Positions 46,801 through 56,235 of a stretch of 64,000 bases of DNA are shown one piece after another; the first letter of the stretch is position 1; the number at the start of each line of letters is the position of its first letter. The stretch is from Aegilops tauschii subsp. strangulata. Lineage: Eukaryota; Streptophyta; Magnoliopsida; Poales; Poaceae. A model generated the notes under the pieces. The model worked only from the letters and a program-made list of their open reading frames with translations. It was not told the DNA's origin and searched no databases. The translations under genes were made by a program, and so were the position numbers. The stretch lies in assembly GCF_002575655.3 (NCBI RefSeq), contig NC_053036.3:648851387-648915386 (forward strand), written 5' to 3'.

Positions 46801-47131
46801 ACCAAGTGGTAGCCAACAAGTGCCAAGGCAACCAAGTGGTAGCCAACAAGTGCCTAGCCAACCAAGTGTTAGCCAAAGAGGATCTAGGCAACAAAGAGGT
46901 CGGCAACTTGGACTTACAAGAGGCCGTGGTGGTGGTAGAGGTGGTGGTGGTGGTCTCGGCCGTGGTGGTGGAAGAGCTCGACGTGGTGGTAATGGCCGTG
47001 GTGATGGTCTCGGCCTTGGCGATGGTCTTGGCCTTGGTGGTGGACTTGGCCGTGGTGATGGACAACCGCAAGTTCGTTATAGAGGAATGTTTGGATACCT
47101 AGATGGACCGTTTCCGTATGTTCCTCACTAA
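43871..47131 (+). CDS. MULE transposase (mudrA-like, 1086 aa)
   Basis: An uninterrupted frame. I start at the ATG at 43871, just after a TTGCTTATAG acceptor-like site; a same-frame ATG lies seven codons earlier. An N-terminal PB1-like stretch (MGRTCVFVHHGDKDAF) and an acidic region lead to the MuDR DNA-binding domain (about 44690-45010). The transposase core has the first aspartate in AIDGTFLTGQYKG (45437-45439), the second in VISDRNQG (about 45630) and the glutamate in SNMAECFNR (about 45950), with the WCMRHF motif between. A SWIM zinc finger (CDCSCG..LPCSH, about 46281-46330) and a zinc knuckle (CGECKGHGHNKRKC, about 46629-46670) follow. The tail has QPSGSQQVPS repeats and a Gly/Arg-rich end. 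Odd: an RGG-type piece (44857-44935) interrupts the DNA-binding domain. All catalytic residues are kept, so activity is possible. Confidence 0.92.
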   Translation: MGRTCVFVHHGDKDAFLKGNKEPDPDEFDMVFDSSPSYAELLQQVRKDLNWMDPSDIIELEGRHNVGFGMHIRWKTMRVNSEQRWVAYKETVAESLDKALELFATKKVDSSLYLDLNRNPSPLVASSPPSLKQDEIVEPLLTQEVRPTLSPYRNNQDESLQEDNDEYADDDNEVDLHDNNVGDLDKYHLQETMDHCIPFSRAYTSDSDDDGPDEQVDAEGFTVKEAEAFEKVFGRDHRTTLFKDVSLADEAVVDGGQCVPLGVRPSSHRDLVDDKNRIAKGSKFDSLLDLKMWLDNYSVTHYRPHKVVHSDVNVRYTVACACEDEKEVQLGLTRGRGGGRGRGKEVQQGVARRRGGCPWIVRARPWKGGPTWHVVSCVPTHMCQGKRMDGKIVSEDHKQLTSEFIAYRLSNSISTLPTMSVQHVIDLVKAIFHYKVKYGKAWKEKQAAFKMLYGTWEEAYNRIPRLLLAMAATNPGMVHVVEPHGHQPTVHEGRKVRVFGRAFWAFEQCVRAFEHCRPVIAIDGTFLTGQYKGTLLVAIASDANNRVLPLAFALVEVENNDNWEWFLHLLRTKVLPAQRKICVISDRNQGILNAVEIDIPGHAPLHHRWCMRHFCSNFYRACGLKELADDLQDCCLAFSDKRFATLYNKLLAHKKLDPGGQEFLNRHIQYRNKWARAFDEDGRRYGQMTSNMAECFNRVLKGARGLPVTAIVQYTFDKMNAYFVKYSMETDAQIAGENPRKYKYKFPPKVDEWLLFQSRKADSEEAILYDNEEWKYEVKEPGGTTNDGRQHGGRAFKVSLTQCDCSCGRPLLLHLPCSHLYAVGHVRNVDINHPRTVRESEFSIMTVKKTWAPHFHPYFDQSQWPEYHGVQLWPDPELKVVKRGRRKTKRLRGDMDGWGHGGRREAGNDQFQEPRESFRCGECKGHGHNKRKCTKPRKRSKKNDASTSQHGATQGSQPSGSQPSGSQPSGSQQVPSQPSGSQQVPRQPSGSQQVPSQPSVSQRGSRQQRGRQLGLTRGRGGGRGGGGGLGRGGGRARRGGNGRGDGLGLGDGLGLGGGLGRGDGQPQVRYRGMFGYLDGPFPYVPH

Positions 47132-47239
47132 CTATAATGTATCATATGTTCTTGTTTTTTCATATGTTCTTCTTTTTCATATGTGCTTCCATTTGTTCTT
47201 ATTGTCCTTACTAACCATTATGTTCCACTCATTGTAGGT

Positions 47240-47455
47240 ATGGCGGCTTCCCAACCCAACAAACCAACGATGAAGGAGGATGGCGAAGGTGAGATGGCCG
47301 GATGGTGGGAGAAGGCTGCGAAGAAGCTTAGAGAGGAGGATGCAGCCAAGCTAAAGAAGAAGAAGGAAGAGGAGCTTGAGAAGGAGAGGAAGCGAAAACA
47401 GAGTGCCTCCTCCCCCCCTCTACTGGGTCTTTTTCAGCCACATTTCAACAACTAG
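47240..47455 (+). CDS. Small charged ORF downstream of the transposase
   Basis: Seventy-one codons starting ATGGCGGCTTCC immediately after an acceptor-like CATTGTAGGT. It has WWEKAAKKLREE, then an almost pure Lys/Glu stretch (KKKKEEELEKERKRK) likely to form a coiled coil. It could be a last exon spliced to the transposase message or a separate short gene. No family recognised. Confidence 0.4.
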   Translation: MAASQPNKPTMKEDGEGEMAGWWEKAAKKLREEDAAKLKKKKEEELEKERKRKQSASSPPLLGLFQPHFNN

Positions 47456-47685
47456 TATAACAAACATTCAGGTACGACATCATTTCTCCAAGTATAACAA
47501 TTAGTATAAGAAACAAAGGGTTCACAAAAGACATCATTTCATAGAAAGGACCATCACAATAAGTTCCAGTTTACCATAGAGCTACCACCACTCCAAGTTC
47601 AACGACATAAAAGGTACGACCACTCCAAGTTCAACGACATAACAAATCGCACTCGAAGTTCAACATTATAAAAAAACTAAGATGA

Positions 47686-50281
47686 CTAGTGCTTTCCACG
47701 CTTGCTGGGTCCTCCCCCCCTCTTGACGCTTATCTTCTTCACCTTCCTAGGAAGAGGAACCCGCTCCGGCTCCGGCTCCGCCTCCGGTTCGACATCGTCA
47801 TCCAAATAGTCATCCAAAGCCGCCATCCGCGAGGTGCCGACAGTCCTTTTGCCTCTTTGGGTGAAGTCTTCAGGTGTGTACTTGTTGATTCCCCTCCTAG
47901 GCTTCAACTCGTATGCAGACCGAGCCCGGTACGTCCCCAAGGTCATATCATCAGCAACCTATGCATCAACAAAAGATATGGAAAGACCGTGTGTGAGGAT
48001 ATAGTTAGCAATGCATCAACAAATGGATATATATCGTCATGCCATACCTCTTGGGTGACCCCACCCACATCCTCATCCTCGAAAGGTTCACCATGGCTCT
48101 GCCCCGAAGCGGGATCTGATGGTGTCGCCGACCTAGACCGTTCTGGTGATACATACTCGGGGTCACGACAACCGAAAAGGTTTGATAGCCGCCTTAACTT
48201 TTGGCCCTGGCGCTGCAACATGTACAAGTGAATGAGACATTGAACGTACCAACAAATGTTAAGTGCTAGTTTGAAGGAGATGTGAACCTTAATGAATTCT
48301 CGAAGTGCACCTTCCCCATCGCTTTTGCCAGCCGGGGTTGTTTCCAGAATAGTCTCGGTCTCGTCAGCTGCTTTGTTGATCTGGGCACGCTATGAACAGA
48401 AACGGTATCAAAGTGTTAGGCAAGCGAAGATGTGAAAAGTGCGAATGGAAAAGCAAAAAGGGCTAACCACAAAGTTCATCATTGGAGCTGAAGGGATCAC
48501 CGAGTTGCCTTTCCTGACTAACGCGTTGTACTGGTGCTGGGCTACCTCATCAAAAACGGTGGGTTCTTCCAGAATCTCCTCAGCATACGCCGGCTGGCAT
48601 ACCTCCACGCGGGTACTTGCAAGAAACCATGCGAGATAGTTGTTGAACGCGATCGGGCAGTGCTCACGAAGCTGGGCTCGTTTTCCAGCCCTTGCTTGCT
48701 CCACACTAAGAGCGAACTGCACGACATACTTCCTGTGATGGCTGGCCCAATCCTTGATCTTCCGCTGCTTCTTCCTATCCAACCTGCAAGTTAGAAACAG
48801 AATATTAGCATCATCGAAACCGTCGAGAAGCTGCTAAGTGCTCAAGGTTAATTATATCTTACGCGTGTAGCAACTTGTCCATGTCCTCCTACTCCGGCGG
48901 GTGTGGCTGGAACAAACCAAACTGGCGGAACACCCGATGTGGCAGGTGAAGCTCAACCGCCCAGTTGCATATCAGTGGGCACCGCATATGCCAGAGATCC
49001 CTATCCCTAATGCACATCGGATTAAGCCTGAACTCTATAGGGTTACCAAAACTCTCTCCTTTTCCATACGGCTCCCATTCCACATGCAAAATGGGATTGA
49101 ATGCAAAATTGATATCAAGTGAAGATACAAGAATGATAATCACTTATGCAAGGTCGGTTCACCTGCTCAGGCGTGATCGCGTCCAGCTCGCTCTTGTACA
49201 ACTTGTACATTACAGAGGGATCATCCGTCGTCTCATTTAACACATCCCACTTGTAAGTCCAAGTGGGGAGCCGTAGTGGGTCGTCTTTATCATCCCAATC
49301 CTCGTACTTCACGGTCTTAGGTCGTCCAACCGGCAAACGCTCCCAGCTCCATATGGAAAGTGCGAGCAGACAACCACCAATACCTCCAGTGTGCCTACAA
49401 CTGGCATCGTCCAACTGCACATAAAAAAGAACATGGTCAAATTTGCCGCAAGAGCGCATTGATAATGTATCAATGAAGTGAAAAGGAAACAACTTCATAC
49501 CTATCGATACAAGCAAGCTAGTGTCGCCGAACCCCAACTCCATTTGCTATCGAAGACGGTCAACGCCTTCAGCCACATCCATGGAGCATTCTTGCATGTG
49601 CCATCAGCAAACATTGTCCTCGATATCACGTACCACATGTAGACACGAGCATAAGTCTTCACCATGTCCTCATTAGCATCATCGGGGCAATGAGCGAAGT
49701 TCGATGATATCCACGTGAAAGTAGCGCCCGCTGCGACTCTTTCCATCTTCTTATCTTCCCTTTCTGGCTCCCGAGGCTCCGGAGGAACCATACCGATAAG
49801 GGCTTGCATCTGCGCGCGCCACCCTTCAGAATCGGTGTTCATACATAAAGGATTGCCATCGATAGGAAGACCGGTGATCATAGCGATATCCTGCAGCGTC
49901 ACGGTCATCTCCCCGGTCCGAAGATGGAAAGTGTGTGTCTCCGGCCTCCAATGATCAATAAGCGCGGTGAGTGCTGCAGCATTGTTGGGTGGCGTCGACC
50001 GGCGGACCAACTCAATGAAAGGGATAAGTCCTGCCTCCCTAACATAAGGTGTGTACCGCTCATCATAGCTCATCCCTCCAAGGCTGATCCCGTGAGACCG
50101 AAGCTTCAGAGGTGCAAGCTCCTACAAACAAACAAATCATAACATTACGTATGGGGCATTTGTGTTTGAAAAAACATACGAAATTCATAACACCGGCCAC
50201 TTTCAGTATTACCCGCTGCTGCACCGACATAGCGTACGACCGGTGTTGATGGTCCCAGTGATCATCGAGAAGCCAAACCAT
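47686..50281 (-). pseudogene. Plant mobile domain (PMD) gene carried by the MULE, with stops
   Basis: A minus-strand gene convergent to the transposase. Exons with clean phase: 50281-50180 (ends VAGVMNF), 50121-49501 (ELAPLKLRSHGISLGGMSY.. to GSATLACLYR) and 49414-49163 (LDDASCRHTGGIGG, WSWERLPVGRP). These carry the hallmarks of the PMD fold found in MAIN/MAIL proteins and in transposons. Further exons: about 49095-48860 (ESFGNPIEFRLNP, CNWAVELHLPHRVFRQFG), 48782-48467, 48390-48288, 48213-48046 and 47961-47686 (a basic tail, KVKKISVKRGG). Lesions: the last codon of the second exon is TAG (49501-49503), where I expect CAG; TAG at 48889-48891 falls in PPE-stop-EDMDKLLHA, where tryptophan is usual; and the acceptor before VEWEPYG reads AT instead of AG. 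Role in transposition unknown. Confidence 0.8.
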
Positions 50282-50299
50282 CCTAACAATTTCAACAAA

Positions 50300-50640
50300 G
50301 CATTCTTGTCAACACGATTATCTTTTCAATTCAAAAAAACTAAAGTAGGCCTACTACATGCAAGATCCAAAGCATATGGTGCTTCCACCTAAAAACATGT
50401 CGATCTATGTATCCAAACTATAACATGTCAATCTACTTCTCCATACAAATAACATGTCAATCTACTTCTCCATACAAAAAACATGTCAATCTATGTATCC
50501 AAACTATATAAATAACATGTCAACCTATCTATCCAAACCACATTCTAATCTAACAAGGGTTCCCCAAATCTAATATATGCAAGATTCAAACAAAAGTTGC
50601 CCAAATCTAATACATGCAAGATTCAAACAAGGGTTCCCCA
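50300..50640. other. AT-rich region with repeated AACATGTCAATCTA
   Basis: Upstream of the PMD gene. The motif AACATGTCAATCTACTTCTC and close variants occur four to five times (50395-50525), followed by two copies of CAAATCTAATA(T/C)ATGCAAGA. It could be the PMD promoter or leader; nothing more can be read. Confidence 0.5.
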
Positions 50641-50856
50641 AATCTTCAAAATATAATATTTTCTATGGATAGAAAGAAGGGGATCGGAGGAGAGTACCTT
50701 CTACGCTGGATTGGTGAACAAATGCACGGACCAAATCGTCGGATCGGAAGAATTTGGGAAAGGGGATTGAGAGGGGGAGTGCAGATGGCCGCCACCCTTT
50801 TTTCTGTAACTGCCAATGGGGAGGGTGGGGGAGGAGAGGGCTGGCGCGTTTGCATA

Positions 50857-51155
50857 TAAGTCACAGTGCAACGCCTAGCCGCTAGGCGCTGCACATTACA
50901 CGTGCAACGCCTAGCGGCTAGGCGCTGCACATTACAGGTGCAGCGCCTAGCTCGGAGGCGTTGCACTGCTGGGTGCGGGCCCGTGGGCTGCCACGGTGGA
51001 CAGTGGTGCAACGCCCCGGAGCTAGGCGCTGCACCGTAGGGTGTGGCGCCGGCGTGGCGGGCGCTACACAAAAGGGTCAGGGGAGTGAAATAGTTTCGCA
51101 ACCAGTTCATTCTGTGATTTGATTTCGATTATAGGTCAAAATTGTCAAATTTGCC
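50857..51155 (-). repeat. Right terminal inverted repeat of the MULE
   Basis: 299 bp, the inverted partner of 43060-43322 with one additional GCGCCTAGCGGCTAGGCGC module. Ends TTGACAATTTTGACC-reverse to GGCAAATTTG at the very tip. Confidence 0.9.
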
Positions 51156-51164
51156 TATCTTGTG

Positions 51165-52100
51165 TGTCGCTTCCTAAGAAAATATGGAGGCTAAATAATT
51201 TATTTAAAACGACGATGGAAATTGGCAGCAAGTCCGTCGGGCAATCCAGGAACCGTCTGGATTGGCGTGAGGAGGGGAGACATACTTCATCTTCTTCTCC
51301 TTGGCCTCCATAGCGCCATCGCTGCCAAGCAAGAAAAGAAAGATGCTGCCGGGTTTGAACGGTTTGCTGCATTGCTGCAATGCATGGCAGGCCACACATT
51401 CGATCCAACCAAAATATACGCGTGCACCGATCAATGCCAGTCACCCTCGTAGCCTGATTGATTCTTGCCCGGCTTCTAATTGGTTCTGGCCTTTTCTTTG
51501 TCTAGAGAAGGAAAGAATGAATCGTGGCTGCTGCTGGGAGGAGTGCTACTATTCATAGGTTGCAATCAAGATCGTTTTTATTGCACAGGACGTTACTTTT
51601 TTTTCTTTTTTCTTTTTTTGCGGGGAGCACCAGACGTTACTTGACTGCGAGAGGCGACAGCGACGATGACGGGAAGGGCACCGCGTACATCCGACTAGCT
51701 TTGTTACTGGTGAAAGATGAATCCAGGAGAACGTCTTTCTGTCTTCTTCGGATCTTGGAAGACTCCGCCCGCCATTGTTGCACTGTCGATTAACCTGGCT
51801 TCCAGTTTCCACGACAAGACGAACGTAGGGGTACGTATTATATTGATCATCTGCCTTTTATTAGCTGCTTTCTGTCCTAGATCCACCATTCTCCTTTAGT
51901 CTTGGATTGATGACTGACCGGACATTAGACGGGCCCAATTAAACTGCATTCTTGTTTCTTTCTGTGCTCGTCTGCCTTTTGGCGTCGTCTCCTCTTCTTT
52001 TCGTTTGCACGCCTGCTTGCGTCTCTTTTTGTTTCTTTTTGTTGGTGCGATTTGTAGCGATCCTCCAACGATCACGTAAATTACTAGACCACTGTGATTT
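51165..52100 (-). repeat. NAC-flanking block A in the right arm
   Basis: Reverse counterpart of 16735-17480: CGACGATGGAAATTGGC, AGGAGGGGAGACATACTTCA, TTCATAGGTTGCAATCAAGA, CACGACAAGACGAACGTAGG and GCTGCTTTCTGTCCTAGATC appear in reversed order and sense. A short T-rich insertion (51596-51630) separates a duplicated GACGTTACTT. Confidence 0.8.
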
Positions 52101-52919
52101 TGTAGCGTCTGTCTAATTATGTTTGATAATATGTTCGTACCACTGCACCATACGACATACGACGTGAGACCAGCATATGCGTGCATGCATGCGTGCATGC
52201 ATGCTGCTTTACAATTATACTACAACGCACAACGTGTGTGTTTTTTTTTTTTTGAGGAGACAACAAAGCACAACGTGTGCGTTGAAGAAATACACATACC
52301 CGGCCCTTGCCAGTAGGGTATATTGTAATCGTACGAGTGTCTGATTACTCTCATCGATCAGTTCGGTAGAATTGCAGTGCTGCCGTCCATTTATGCACAT
52401 ACTGAATGGACGTGTTATCTAAAATTTTAATTCACTGGAGAAGTGTGAGTTAAGGATGGAAGAGACACTGAAGAAGACACCCTTTCGAATCCAAGCTACC
52501 CAAAGTGTAAATGGCTAGGCTAATCGACACCTCACCAATTTTGCTCTCAATGTCCAACTCGTCCCTAGCTAGCTAGTATTCTTTTTGTGATCCATGTCTC
52601 CTCCTTCTCTTGTTTAATTTCTGACTCCGCCCCAATTAGTAACTCGGTAGTATTATACTATTGTCATGAAAAAAAAAAAGGAAATGTAGATGTTCACTCA
52701 CTGAGCTAGTGTAGTTCTACCGATGTTAAGCTTTTCTTTTGCGGGTTACCCATGTTAAGCTTGAATCCGTCCATACGTACAAACTAAAGTTGAGTGCGAA
52801 AAAGACTGAGAAGATGTGTCGATCGACTCGAGCTTAAGCGTGGAACACTCGTCCAGCCCAGACATAACATGCTCAGTTTGGTAGTGCAACTAAGAGTCGG
52901 AGTCCAAGTGATAAACCAA
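52100..52919 (-). repeat. Block C in the right arm
   Basis: Reverse of 15850-16640: ACGACGTGAGACCAGCATAT, GTCCATTTATGCACATACTG, GAATCCAAGCTACCCAAAGT and GTGATAAACCAA match. It lacks the Stowaway MITE present at 16392-16471. Homology stops exactly at the LINE insertion point. Confidence 0.75.
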
Positions 52920-53899
52920 GGAGTAAGGCCCTGGCGTTTGTCGCCGGGGAGGGCGTCCATCGCCACGGGTGTTCGTCGCCTGGCAAAATCCGTCACCTCG
53001 TGTTTTTGTGATTGTCCGGCAATCCTCGGTTCCAACAAGGATGGGCTGTTACTGCCGTTAGGTGTCAGGCTGTCGGACGGTGCCTCGAGGACAGCGGCTG
53101 AGAAGTGTTACAAAATTGAAGGGACGGATGGAGGCGATTGCGGGCGCCCCAGGCGCTGATGGTGGCGATTCCGCACCTGGCCTCGCTCCCGGCGACCTCG
53201 GCTCTGGTGCTCAGGCCTTGGAGGGAGGCTGGTCGGCGGCCGTCTCGCCGGCGGCCAGGAGGGCGGCCGTGCCTTCCCAGGGCGCGGCCAAGTGGTCGGG
53301 GAGTCGTTTCTGGGCTCTGGCAGACGAGGTCTCTGACGGCGAAGAGGAGGTGGAGGCGTGTGACGAGGCGGGGTCAGGGGCGGGCGGCCGTGCGGCCTGC
53401 TCCATTGGCGACTTCGTGTCGCGCGCGGAGGATCTCGGGGGCTCCTTCAAGGCCGGGCGCCGGCGTGCTTTTGCGTCCGGAGGTCATGGCCCAAGGCGGG
53501 CCGCGCTGCCTGGGGGCAGGGTGCCGCGCGCACCTCCGCGGGGTGAGGGCCGAGGCAGCCCTGAAGCTTCCGACGCGGGGCTGCTCCTGTAGCCTGCGCA
53601 GCCTCTGCGCTGCACGGTGCGGGCGGCCCCAGCGGCCACGGTGGCGGCGCCGGCGGATCCTGGCGGAGCGCAGGCTAGGGTTGGGGTTGTCACGCCGGGG
53701 ACGTTGGCGGGCCAGGCCCATCGGGTGGCAAGCGGCCCAAGCTCGGGGCAAACGCGCGCGGCGGCCCAGCCTCGGGTAGCGCTTGTGGCGCAGGGGGTCT
53801 CGCCCGCTCTCAGGACCCAGCCCGATCCACTGGTGGAGGCCCGGCCCATGCCCCCACGTTCCGTGCAGCCATATAAATGGCTCTGGCTACCCCGTGGAA

Positions 53900-56235
53900 C
53901 CCTAAACATTTCGTTAGGGTTTCCAGCCTCCAAATCGGAGGTGCGGCGTTTCGGCCACTCCGCCCGTTTTCTCACACCCACTCCTTCCCCACCTCCTCTG
54001 TTGAGATCTTTCGCGGAAGTGGTGGCGATGGGATCCAAGCAAGACCGCCGGGGGGGGGGGGGGGGGGGGGGGGGGAAGCCGCCCATGGAGCCGCCGCGGG
54101 ATCGCAACCGCGGGCGGGCCGACGATGAGGGCGGATGGGGTCCGCCTCCCGCCTGGTGGCTCAAGGAGCAGGAACGAAAGAAGAAGAAGAAGGAAGAGTA
54201 CAAGAAACGCGGTCTCGAGCTCAAGCGCAAGGGGCAGCAGTCCACTGCGGGTGGCGTCCGCGCCGGCGACCCCTTCGCGAAGAAACAGAAGTTCAAGTCT
54301 GCGGGGGTTCCCAAACCGCCCCTCCCGCCCAGATCTGAGGCGCCTGGCTCGTCCAAGGGCACGGAGGAGGAGCCGATCCCCATTGAAGAAGTCGACGGCC
54401 CGGAGTGCTTCAAATGTGGACGCACGGGCCACTTCCAGAACCTCTGCACCTTCAAGCCGTTGTGTGTGGTGTGCTCCAAGGAGGGGCACACTTCGGCGCA
54501 GTGCCCGACCCGCGGCAAGCCCCTGCTCCTCCAAACCATGGGGCACGCCATCTCCGGCGAGGGCTTCTTCTGCCTCCAGTTCCCGGAAGAGGCATCGGAG
54601 GAGCCGCAGATCCTGCTGGGGGCCAACACGGCGGTGCTCTCCATGCCTTCAGGAGCGCTCACGCAAGAGATCCTAGAAGTGGAGCTGCCGCGCCTTTTTG
54701 AGGGAGCTTGGGACTGGCAGATCTCTCCTCTCCAAGGCGGCGCGTTCATGGTGGTGTTCCCAGATCCCGCGATGCTCAGGATGGCTATGCGGAGCGGCAA
54801 GCTTTTCTTATCCCTCAACAACCTCATGGTGGATATTCGAGATGCGGTCCTCGACGCGCCCAAGGGATTGGCAATGCCGGAGGTGTGGGTCAAGCTAGGC
54901 GGCGTCCCACCCAAGCAGCGCCGCTCCGACCGGCTCATGGCGGCCACCATTATGCTCGGCCGTCCACTGCTGGTTGATGAGGAGCCGCTGATCCGTCCGG
55001 GGCCGGTCCGCATGCGTTTCGCCTGCCGCAATCCAAGCAAGCTCTGCGGTCAGGTCCAGATTTGGTTTAACGGCGAAGGCTTCAACATCTCCGTCGAGCC
55101 CGAGGTTCCCCTGGAGCAACTCGAGGCGCCTGCCCTCCCTTCCCCTAACCCCCCTCCCCACAACCGTGGCCAGGGTCCGGATGGGACGGGGCGTGACGAT
55201 GACAAGGCTAGTGACAAGGACCTTGATGCTAGTATGGAGGACGACTCCATCGATACGGCGGCGTGGGAGAAGCTGGGCATCACCGACAAAGGCGGGGCGG
55301 CGAATCGTGTGCAGATGCCTATGATGGAGCAGCCACTTGCGGGGGGGGGGGGGGGGGCGGTCCGTGGAGTTGGAGCTCTCGATCCCGAACCAGTACGGCT
55401 CCAACCTGGGGTCGGTCACGTCCCCTCCGGCGAGGATGGCGGCGGCGGTGGTCTCGGACCTGATGGTGGAGCCGCTGGCCGATGCCCGCATCCCTGGCGC
55501 GGCGTCGGTGGACTCGCTGCCTCTCTCCTCGCGTTCTCCGACCCAAGGCGGCCGCAGCAGCAACAAGCTTGGCGCAGTGAAGCAGCTCAAGAAGGTGGCG
55601 GTTCGCAAGGTCACCGCGGAGGCCGGGCGTGCTGCGGAGCTCTTAGGGGCTCCGGCGACGCCGCGCCAGGCAGTGATGGCTCTGGCTGTGCCTATCCCCG
55701 GCCCGCTCGCTCAGGAGGCGTCCAAGACGGCGTCCTTCCCGAAGGCCAAGCGCTCCAAGGCCGTGGCGGAGTGGCAGGCGGCTCCAGTGCGGGTCAGTGC
55801 ACGGGCCAAGGGTGCCAAAGGGAACCTTCCGTCACTCCAACGCGCCCAACTCCTACAAGCCCAGAAGAATCTGGAAACCTCCGGTAACCCCTTGCCCCGT
55901 TTTACGATTCTGGACTCCTTTTCGGATGATCATTTGAGTGAGGTTTTGGGGGAGAGTGGGGTGGAACCGATGGGTGAGGGAGGGGTGAGCGAACTCATCT
56001 CGTTGGTGCGTGCGAAGGAGATGGCGCAGGCGGCGCTGGTAGCGGCGGCTTCTCAACACGCGGATCGTCTGGCACTTGAGGCTGAGCCCTCGACGTCGCT
56101 AGCGATCCGGCCCGAAGGGGAGACAGCAACAGGGGTTGATGCTCCTTCCTCGCCTCGCTGCGGCAAGGTGAGGCGCGTGGCCAAGGCGATCACCTCCAGG
56201 GGGTGCGCCTGCGCAACCACGTCATCTAGATGCGT
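53900..56235 (+). pseudogene. LINE ORF1 (gag-like) with two zinc knuckles, frameshifted
   Basis: RNA-binding protein of the LINE. After a basic, glycine-rich start (MGSKQDRRGG at 54028) and a Lys-rich helix (KKKKKEEYKKRG), two CX2CX4HX4C knuckles occur: CFKCGRTGHFQNLC (about 54408) and CVVCSKEGHTSAQC (about 54463). A DUF4283-like region follows (GHAISGEGFFCLQFPE to PGPVRMRFACRNPSKLCGQVQIWF). Two long G runs (about 54052-54075 and 55340-55357) sit in the frame. Past the second, coding moves to another frame (55337-56230), and a further shift near the end would allow the expected LRNHVI stop just before ORF2. Run lengths may be sequencing artefacts. Confidence 0.7.

Larger units (their letters stand above)
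43060..51155 (+). mobile_element. Autonomous-type Mutator-like element (8096 bp)
   Basis: Flanked by a perfect 9-bp duplication, TATCTTGTG (43051-43059 and 51156-51164), lying exactly where blocks B and A join in the arm. Terminal inverted repeats are long: 43060-43322 and 50857-51155. They begin GGCAAATTTGACAATTTTGA and have near-identical GC-rich interiors with GCGCCTAGCCGCTAGGCGC modules; the right repeat has one extra module of about 35 bp. Inside are a transposase ORF on the plus strand, a small charged ORF, and a plant-mobile-domain gene on the minus strand. The two-gene convergent plan recalls maize MuDR. Confidence 0.92.
35085..52919 (-). repeat. Right arm of the NAC inverted duplication
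   Basis: Reverse counterpart of about 15850-26620. Landmarks run continuously: GGATCAATCAGTTGG (35120), GGGACTTGCACTGCC (35200), NAC2, promoter (38367-38700), distal upstream (38700-41200), block B (42680-42950), block A (51165-52100) and block C (52100-52919). Right-arm-specific insertions include those at 39730, 40147, 41210 and 43060. The arm is cut by the LINE at 52920. Confidence 0.85.

Noticed and set aside
53062..53779. Long frames upstream of LINE ORF1
   Set aside because: Both strands are open because of high GC content; no domain is visible, and the position fits the LINE leader.
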